A stretch of 64,000 nucleotides of DNA, taken from positions 5,212,225-5,276,224 of the forward strand of contig OY987308.1 in assembly GCA_963920635.1 (NCBI GenBank), written 5' to 3'. Of the stretch, positions 57,040-64,000 are shown piece after piece; the first letter of the stretch is position 1; each line of letters begins with the position of its first letter. The translations under genes were made by a program, and so were the position numbers. The DNA is from Pseudeuparius sepicola. Lineage: Eukaryota; Arthropoda; Insecta; Coleoptera; Anthribidae. Below the pieces are notes generated by a model. The model made no database searches and was not told the DNA's origin. It saw nothing but the letters and a program-made list of their open reading frames with translations.

Positions 57040-57233
57040 CCCATTCGATATTTTTTCCATTCGATAATTTTCTTTGGATATTTTTTCCATTCGATATTTT
57101 TTCTTTCGATATTTTTTCTTTCGATATTTTTTCCTTTCGATATTTTTTCCATTCGATATTTTTTCTTTCGATAATATGGTTGTCGATATTTTTTTTTTCG
57201 ATATTTTATGTTTCGATATTATTTCCGGGAGCC

Positions 57234-57690
57234 TTAAAAGTTTCCATTTACTTTTGACACGCATTTCTGACGATATTTGTGGTTATAATCGGGATGAATT
57301 TTTACTGTACGCAGCTCATCCCCACACTATTTTGCACCTTTTGCGACATCGAAACTTTGCGGAAAAACTGAAATTTTTAAAGATTTTTCCTATGTTTTCT
57401 CCTGACATTCAGCCGCCGAATGTCTGGCAAAGATAGCAATAACTGTGCAAAATAGTGTGGTGATTAGTTAGAGATGCCCGCATGCAGTAAAAACTCATCC
57501 CGATTACAACAGAAATATCTTGTGAAAAATGGGGCGTCAAAAGGAAATTTGAACATTCATTTTCTTGGAGACTAGTTATGTTTGACCGGGAAAAGCCAAG
57601 GCCAGATTTGTGTTCAGGGACCTCGAAAATAGGGGGGTAGCCAAAATGACAAGAAAATCGAGGGCGGGCTACACATTGGAAATAATTAAC
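57234..57690. repeat. Diverged third member of the foldback family
   Basis: It contains 'ggttataatcgggatgaatt', 'cactattttgcacctt', and later 'tgttcagggacctcgaaaat' with 'aggggggtagccaaaat', in the order expected for one folded arm pair. It is much more diverged than the copies at 29552 and 51592. It abuts the right end of the MULE. Confidence 0.8.
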
Positions 57691-60300
57691 AAAACCACAT
57701 ATTACAGGCGGTGTCCCGTAATGATGAGCAAATATTTTGAGCGTGTTCTACAGGTGGTTTTAAGGGGGTATTTCATATAAATTTTTTCGACTTAAGATGG
57801 ATTTATACATTATTAATAAAACATAACCATAACGCAACCGTAACATTTCTCGTGCTTTCTAGGCAATATTAGCTTCGTGGCGTCGCTCGTATCGGCGCTG
57901 ACTTTTTAGACTGCATGTTTTTCTGCCTTCGATCGACCTTGGTTCGAGGCAGACGCATGCAGATGTCTTTAAAGAAAAACACCGCTATGGCCAAGAGCGC
58001 TGGGCAAATGTGGGTTCACGGTATTGCTCCTAAATAGCTTTATCCGTGTGTTTTACTAATTGTCCTACACTCACTGGGATTACTACGGTTTTCTGGGGTT
58101 TTCCGTAGTACTTGAGCGAATGCTATCCTAGTTCTATCCGGAAAAAAGTCGGCCTTAGCCGCAAATGGCAACGAAGACAAAATTTTAGTAATTGCCCCCC
58201 TCCCCCGCACAAGCATGTGGGAAAAGTAACATTACGTTCCGCAAAATACTGTCTAGAATTTGCAGGTGACATTAATTTTATCTTCCCTAAATGTTTTAGG
58301 CCCTGTATCTTCAAAAGTACTAAGTTTATTGGAAAAAGTTACTTTACTTTATTTAAAGTAAGAAACACATTTTTTCTACTTTAAGTTTTACCTATCGAGC
58401 AAATTTTCTATTTAATTTTTCAGAAATACCTTGAAGTAATACAAAAAAAAAATCAAATGTGCCATGAAACCACGACATACGAAAAATTGCAGACGACATT
58501 TTTCTTCACAATTGAAATCTACATCAAAAATCAATACATTTTATTACTATACAAAGTGATTTGCCTTTTTCTAAAAACAATTATTGTTCTATTTACCCAT
58601 TTCTACACCATTGGTTGTTCAAGGTGTTTTATATTAACAGGTTTTATTCTAACCCGCGCAGTTACCTTTTAAGTGTACCAAATTTGTCCACATATTTTGG
58701 AACACATTCACACCCTGTAACTTTTTTCTAAGGCCTTAAAAAGATACAGTTTATTACGAGAAAGTGCGGTTATTTTTGAAGATCTATCACCTGTTACGGT
58801 TTGCTCCCTTAAAAGTGAACTACCCTGTATATTGCATTTGCTTCTGGTACGACCCCTGTCTTACTAAGGTTCTTAGACCAATTGCTTTTTAATTTTAAGG
58901 GTGCAATTAAAAATATGTTTGATACTGTTTTAAAAAATATTTTTAATGCAGAATTATTTCTTTTCCTCTTTTGGTGTAATTATTTAGTCATTTGAAGTCG
59001 GAATATGCCGACAACTAAATGTCGGAACAACTGCTGTAAGTGCAAGCAGATCAAGTAGCCGTATAAACAAAAACAAGGAATGTTTGTAAAATTATTGTTG
59101 TCGGCAGGGATGTTGACACGTTATCAATATATGAATAGCTTGTTCTGTTAAGCCCAGTTTCAGTGTAATTTCTAGAATTGTAATTATGAGAATGAGACGT
59201 GAAATGCAAATTTTTTCTACAAATACAAAAGTTTTGATTTTTTTTATATTTTTCAAAAATGGTACCACCAAATTTTGGTGATAGCACCTCCTGAGTTTCC
59301 TATTCTGAGTTGTAAGTAGTACCTACCGGCTGTGGTACCAAGTACCAGTTTCCACATCTGAAGTTAAATTAAAGAAGGAACATGATCCTTGTTGAAAACC
59401 ACTTGATCCTTGTTGAAAACCAATAGTGGCTATTTAAATGTTATTGATACCGAGACAGTCGCTTTTGGAAACAGGTGTGTTTAAAAGTGGGATTTCAAAT
59501 TTGTTTCAAATGGATTCCTATATTTATATCATCACAAGTTTGTCATTCAGTTTGCTCTTTATAGATGTAAGTTATTTAGCAATAAAGGACCGTTTTTTCT
59601 TCATTTGTTCAGTGTTTTCAGAAAACTAAAATATTTGGTGGGTTATCCCAAATGTAATTTGGTTCTGTATATTCTAATTATTTTTCATTTCAGAGGGATC
59701 AAGCCCTAAAGTATATATGGTTGACTCGAACTGGAGCTAATATTTGATTAATTTTGGAACTATTTTGAAGAACATATCGTCCGGACAACTTTGAAAAATT
59801 TTGACAGAAAAGTATAGTAACATTCAGAAGTGCCCAAAAATTATTTTGTATATAAAACGCAAAAACAAGTGTGGCGACAACCATGTAGCTCCGGCTTCCA
59901 AGATGAAAAGAGGATCAATTTTCATTGTTATTGTTTTCACTTTGTCGATTATGATCTTTCCGAAAATAATAAAGAATTTCATAAAATACTAGTTCTTCCC
60001 ATAAAAGATTCACTTATGTTTTTATGATATCCAGTAGTTCTTAAAACAATTCAGTCCAGTCTAAATGAGTTTCAATCATTGTTGAGTGTACTTACGGCCT
60101 AATCTGAATGGCCATAGAAGGTATATTTGAAAAAATTCCCCTTAGAAACCTATTTGAAACTTTTTTCTTTTTTTATTTTTTAGGAAATTTTATTCTTGAT
60201 AAAAGTTGGTGCTTGTCCTTGAATGAAAAATGACCAACAAAAGTTGTGTGGAATAGATGTTTTAGCTGTCAATGTCTTTTTTTTAAAAGCTTTTATTTAA
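57691..60300. other. Non-genic spacer
   Basis: A frame of 90 codons at 58112-58384 and others show no domain I recognise. Mariner-like end fragments occur near 57710 (caggcggtgtcccgtaatga) and 58830 (aactaccctgtat). The phrase 'ttttattcttgataaaagtt' near 60188 also occurs near 37250. Nothing else is supported. Confidence 0.4.
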
Positions 60301-60306
60301 CTTGCA

Positions 60307-60330
60307 ATGTATGTATGTATGTATGTATGT
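60307..60330. repeat. (ATGT)n microsatellite
   Basis: Six ATGT units directly precede the 122-bp repeat array. Confidence 0.95.
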
Positions 60331-60378
60331 AATTTGTTCGGGTGGAATCTTGCAACTCAATTTTGAAGCAGATATCTT

Positions 60379-60866
60379 CAACCGATCGAGCTGAAATTTT
60401 GTACACACGTTTAATTTGGATGACAATGCATGATTATATGTGTGACGTCATTCTAAATCCAACATGGCGGATCACCCAAGATGGCGGACTAGTTAAATTT
60501 CAACCGATCGAGCTGAAATTTTGTACACACGTTTAATTTGGATGACAATGCATGATTATATGTGTGACGTCATTCTAAATCCAACATGGCGGAACACTCA
60601 AGATGGCGGACTAGTTAAATTTCAACCGATCGAGCTGAAATTTTGTACACACGTTTAATTTGGATGACAATGCATGATTATATGTGTGACGTCATTCTAA
60701 ATCCAACATGGCGGAACACTCAAGATGGCGGACTAGTTAAATTTCAACCGATCGAGCTGAAATTTTGTACACACGTTTAATTTGGATGACAATGCATGAT
60801 TATATGTGTGACGTCATTCTAAATCCAACATGGCGGAACACCCAAGATGGTCATTAGAAGGTCTCC
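60379..60866. repeat. 122-bp tandem repeat, four copies
   Basis: Units start with 'caaccgatcgagctgaaatt' at 60379, 60501, 60623 and 60745. Each holds TGACGTCA, CCAACATGGCGGA and (except the last) AAGATGGCGGA. An (ATGT)n tract followed by such units resembles a widespread insect interspersed repeat, but I cannot name it with certainty. Confidence 0.93.
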
Positions 60867-60979
60867 TCATTGAAGAGCTAGACTGTTCTAAACTAACCGG
60901 CAAACGACCTTGCAACAATGATGCGTTAACTGAGATGAATAGACTCAGACACCTGGCCAAACTAAAAATTACAAAATAA
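60849..60979 (+). other. Possible coding tail of a repeat-borne protein
   Basis: Straight after the last 122-bp unit, the plus strand reads W-S-L-E-G-L-L-I-E-E-L-D-C-S-K-L, then T-G-K-R-P-C-N-N-D-A-L-T-E-M-N-R and a stop after K-I-T-K at about 60979. Composition is protein-like and unlike the surrounding AT-rich DNA. I do not recognise the family. It could be the C-terminus of the element that carries the 122-bp array. Confidence 0.25.
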
Positions 60980-61306
60980 ATTAAAAGTAAAAAAATATTT
61001 TTAAAAAAAGCTTTTATTTAAATGCGCTAAAAAGAATAAAATAATCTTTTCTTTTAAAACTTTTACTATCAACTTATAACGTCATTCCACAATTTATATG
61101 ATATAAAAGCTTGTCGCGAGATTTAAGTAGTGGTATTTACTTAGTTTGAAAACTTAAATCTCGCGACAAGCTTTTATATCATATAAATTGTGGAATGACG
61201 TTATAAGTTGATAGTAAAAGTTTTAAAAGAAAAGATTATTTTATTCTTTTTAGCGCATTTAAATAAAAGCTTTTTTTAAAAATATTTTTTTACTTTTAAT
61301 TTATTT
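60974..61306. repeat. Perfect 154-bp inverted repeat
   Basis: Arms 60974-61127 and 61153-61306 are exact reverse complements over 154 bp, around a 25-nt loop (tagtggtatttacttagtttgaaaa). No mismatch was found on reading. Confidence 0.92.
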
Positions 61307-61991
61307 AATTTCCTCAAGAGTAAATTATCTTAATTTTTAAAGATACAAAAAAAGTTATAAGGAAAAGTTGTTTGAGATTAATAATTATGTGCAAATATGA
61401 AGTTCGAAACTGATAGCTCAAATTTAATCTTTTTTTGTTTTTTTTTTTAAACGAGGCAACACATAATATTGTTTCTTTGTCACACTGTTTTTAACTCAGA
61501 ATGTTTAAATCGAGGCAGCTTTCACTAGTTTTCAAATATTCCTACATTATCATTAAAAAGTAACAGATAATTTGTTGCTAACGTACTTAACCAAATTTTA
61601 TGTTTGACAAAACTATTTTGTTTATTGGTACCACAATATTTAATAAATTTGTTGAAGTCGCGCCAGAACAATTTTTATTTCAATATTGTGGTATTGATTT
61701 TAATAAAATAGTTATTTTCTTGAAATCGCCAGTGAAGTGTCTCAATCGTCATTAAAAGCTCAGAAATCGGCACTGAAGTAGCCCATTATTGTACGCTTTT
61801 TTCAATAAGTAGGCCTTGGCGAGATTTAAACATCAAACGTAAGACCCAGAGCTATTGCCCGTCAAAAGTGACCAAATATTCAAAACCCGGCCAATAAAGG
61901 CCCATTTAACTTTTATGTGCATTAGTGGTACTTTATAGCAACGTGCATTATTTGTAGATAAGTTTTTGTAACCTTTAGGAAATGTACGAAG
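61307..61991. other. AT-rich spacer
   Basis: No gene, tandem repeat or inverted end recognised. Confidence 0.4.
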
Positions 61992-62390
61992 CCACTTTAT
62001 ATTTTATTCCTAGATCTCTACTTGGAACTCTAGATCTCGACTTTGAAATCGAGGTCTCGACTTTGAACTCGAGATCTCGACTTTGAAATCAAGATCTTAC
62101 AATTTTTGCTACATAGGCTTTATTTTTACCTGTACAACAAAGTGTCGTGGCAAATTCCTTGGTGTATTTCGGTTCTTTAAGTGCTCGGCTTGCGTTTTGA
62201 AGGTGTATGAAGGGTCTCTAAAATGAATGTGTTGCAAAGACTGATCGAAAAATATTTTTGGTAGGTATGGTTTGTTTCAAGTGTAGATCTCGAGTTCAAA
62301 GTCGAGATCTCTAGTTCAGAGTGTAGATATTGAGTTTAAAGTCGAGATCTTGAGTTTAAAGTCGAGATCTAGGAATAAAATATAAAGTGG
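61992..62390. mobile_element. ~400-bp inverted-repeat element with AGATCTCGA words
   Basis: CCACTTTATATTTTATTCCT at 61992 is exactly inverted at the right end (62390). Next to each end, a ~20-bp word 'ctcgactttgaaatcgagat' is repeated three to four times, as on both arms of a foldback element. It ends 54 bp before the zinc-finger exon, so it lies in the last part of the intron. Confidence 0.82.
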
Positions 62391-62444
62391 TCCTCTCTAG
62401 CTACATGTGCTACAGAAAAACTCTAATTTGCCTTTCTTTTCCAG

Positions 62445-63909
62445 ATCAGACTGCGATATCGATTACAACGAAACTGCTAAACAGTCATCTCTACGCTATC
62501 TGGAAACTAACAGTCAGTCAGCCTCAAGCGATAACTCTAGTGATGCTTCATCGACTCAGCAATGTGGCATAGAAATTAGCTTCGTAGGTTGCAAAGAAAC
62601 ATGCAAACCCAAGAGTCGCATTAGTGATAAAGTCATTGAGAATAAGCCATTGGATAAGCCTATTCCCAAATTTAATTGCATAAAGTGCTCGTTTAATTCT
62701 GTTGCACAGAAGGGCTTGTGGAACCATTACAAAATAAGTGGCCATGGTAAGAAATGGTCACTTCGGAAACGGGATAAGGCAGAAGACAACTTCACCGAGC
62801 AGTGTTTATTTGGCTGTACAAAGTGCTCGTACACCTCAAGTCAGAAAAGGAATTTAAAGCGTCATTTTGATGCAATTCATGCTGATAAGTCGCATGCTCG
62901 CAAATATACCTGTACAAAGTGCTCATATATCTCAACTCTGAAATCTAATTTAAAACGTCATTTTGATACAATCCACGATAAGTTGAATGCTCACAAATAT
63001 ACCTGCACAAAATGCTCGTATACCTCAATTGAGAAAGGGAATTTAAAACGTCATTTTGGTGCAGTCCATGTTGATAAGTCGTGTGCTCCCCAATACAGCT
63101 GTACAAAGTGCTCGTATACCTCTACTCAGAAAAGGAATTTTAAACGTCATTTAGCAGTTCATGCAGATGAGTCACATGCTCCCAAGTATAATTGTACAAA
63201 GTGTTTGTTTACCTCAAGGTGGAAAGGTAGTCTAAATAATCATTTTCAGACAGCCCATGCAGATGCTCCCAAGCACAGTTGTACAAAGTGCTCGTATACC
63301 TCAACTGATAAAGGGAATTTAAAACGTCATTTTGATACAATCCATGATAAGTCGCATGCTCACAAATATACCTGTACAAAGTGCTCATATATCTCAACTC
63401 TGAAATCTAATTTAAAACGTCATTTTGATACAATCCACGATAAGTTGAATGCTCACAAATATACCTGCACAAAATGCTCGTATACCTCAATTGAGAAAGG
63501 GAATTTAAAACGTCATTTTGGTGCAGTCCATGTTGATAAGTCGTGTGCTCCCCAATACAGCTGTACAAAGTGCTCGTATACCTCTACTCAGAAAAGGAAT
63601 TTTAAACGTCATTTAGCAGTTCATGCAGATGAGTCACATGCTCCCAAGTATAATTGTACAAAGTGTTTGTTTACCTCAAGGTGGAAAGGTAGTCTAAATA
63701 ATCATTTTCAGACAGCCCATGCAGATGCTCCCAAGCACAGTTGTACAAAGTGCTCGTATACCTCAACTGATAAAGGGAATTTAAAACGTCATTTTGATAC
63801 AATCCATGATAAGTCGCATGCTCGCAAATATACCTGTACAAAATGCTCGTTTACCTCAACTGATAAAGGGAATTTAAAACGTCATCTTGCAAGAATCCAT
63901 GCTAATTAG
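62445..63909 (+). CDS. 13-finger C2H2 zinc-finger exon (locus 3)
   Basis: The exon starts after the acceptor 'cctttcttttccag' in phase 2, with S-D-C-D-I-D-Y-N-E, and is open for 487 codons. A leader of about 80 residues precedes the first finger (F-N-C-I-K-C-S-F-N-S-V-A-Q-K-G-L-W-N-H). Twelve further C2H2 fingers follow of the form Y-x-C-T-K-C-S-Y-x-S-x2-K-x-N-L-K-R-H-F-x-x-I/V-H. Linkers are D-K-S-H-A-x-K. Fingers 3-7 and 8-12 are near-identical because of a 462-bp tandem duplication. The product would be a nuclear DNA-binding protein. The exon needs upstream coding: the double-ZAD exons at 35460-38541 are the best candidate. The frame ends at TAG (63907), but finger-like codons continue in frame after it, so the C-terminus may be recently shortened. 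Confidence 0.88.
62883..63806 (+). repeat. 462-bp tandem duplication inside the finger exon
   Basis: About 62883-63344 and 63345-63806 are almost identical at nucleotide level with a period of 462 bp (154 codons), preserving frame. The near identity implies a recent duplication or gene conversion. Confidence 0.93.
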
Positions 63910-64000
63910 TCAAATATTCGCAAATACAGCTGTACAAAGTGTTCGTTTACCTCAACTCTGAAAGGGAATTGAAAACGGCATTTTGATGCAATTCATAACC
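63910..64000 (+). pseudogene. Decayed finger downstream of the stop
   Basis: In the same frame after TAG the sequence reads S-N-I-R-K-Y-S-C-T-K-C-S-F-T-S-T-L-K-G-N, a TGA, then K-R-H-F-D-A-I-H-N. This is a fourteenth finger lost behind two stops. The window ends here. Confidence 0.8.

Larger units (their letters stand above)
53260..57233 (-). mobile_element. MULE-type transposon with iterated inverted ends
   Basis: Both ends are arrays of a 15-16-bp word, ATATCGAAAGAAAAA or ATATCGAATGGAAAAA, in opposite orientation (about 53277-53468 and inverse 57040-57215). They meet outer sequence TAATATCGAAACATAAA on both sides. The right end continues to 57233 with an extra 'atttccgggagcc'. Between them lie the decayed MULE transposase (54291-57000) and a nested foldback element (53487-54073). 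The left outermost bases have been replaced by the neighbouring foldback copy, so no target duplication can be read. Confidence 0.7.
38542..62444 (+). other. Inferred ~24-kb intron full of repeats
   Basis: This stretch runs from the phase-2 donor at 38542 to the phase-2 acceptor at 62444, both on the plus strand. It contains no other plus-strand gene I can support, only mobile and tandem repeats. That it is one intron is inference from phase, strand and domain logic. A hidden intermediate exon or a separate gene for the fingers is possible. Confidence 0.4.

Noticed and set aside
58112..58384. 90-codon plus-strand frame
   Set aside because: No recognisable family, low-complexity surroundings and no splice or promoter context.
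60379..60866. CRISPR-like repeat array
   Set aside because: Units are contiguous 122-bp tandem copies without unique spacers, and the DNA is eukaryotic.

Overview
The window looks like repeat-rich, AT-rich arthropod DNA, almost certainly from an insect. The best evidence is a gene with two ZAD domains (a zinc-binding module mainly expanded in insects) that is probably linked to C2H2 zinc fingers. The transposon load points the same way: Tc1/mariner, MULE, hAT-like, TTAA-flanked and non-LTR elements. The order cannot be fixed from sequence alone.

Layout. 1-3.3 kb: a degenerating C2H2 zinc-finger exon on the minus strand. 3.9-5.4 kb: an ACGTC-rich inverted-repeat element with a 64-bp perfect hairpin. 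6.6-13.3 kb: one Tc1-like transposon split by two later insertions. 13.4-14.75 kb: a 348-bp satellite whose hairpin stems show compensatory changes. 15.3-18.4 kb: nested inverted-repeat elements. 20.2-23.6 kb: an inverted-repeat element carrying the decayed gene of an unnamed, repeat-associated protein family. 23.7-25.7 kb: a non-LTR ORF1 remnant split by a mariner-like element. 26.6-28.9 kb: a second zinc-finger locus, clearly a pseudogene. 29.6-31.2 kb and 51.6-53.3 kb: two copies of the same 1668-bp foldback element in opposite orientation. 35.1-38.5 kb: promoter motifs and three exons of the double-ZAD gene. 38.8-39.4 kb: two tRNA-derived pol III-like units. 39.4-41.5 kb: a 2.1-kb element with 34-bp inverted ends. 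41.8-47.2 kb: long direct repeats and a ~464-bp satellite. 53.3-57.2 kb: a MULE with minisatellite-like ends and an internally amplified transposase segment. 60.3-61.3 kb: a 122-bp repeat and a perfect 154-bp inverted repeat. 62.4-63.9 kb: an open 13-finger C2H2 exon on the plus strand.

How the genes may fit together. The three ZAD exons (35460-38541) end in a phase-2 donor. The 13-finger exon at 62445 begins with a phase-2 acceptor on the same strand. I infer one ZAD-C2H2 transcription-factor gene with a ~24-kb intron filled with transposons. The two minus-strand zinc-finger loci begin with the same acceptor phase and the same Ser-Asp-Cys-Asp start, so they look like duplicated and now decaying copies of the finger exon.

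No CRISPR arrays, operons or bacterial features are present. The most unusual signals are the covarying satellite hairpins, the unnamed repeat-borne protein inside matching inverted ends, the MULE with iterated ends, and the tRNA-like units inside palindromes.
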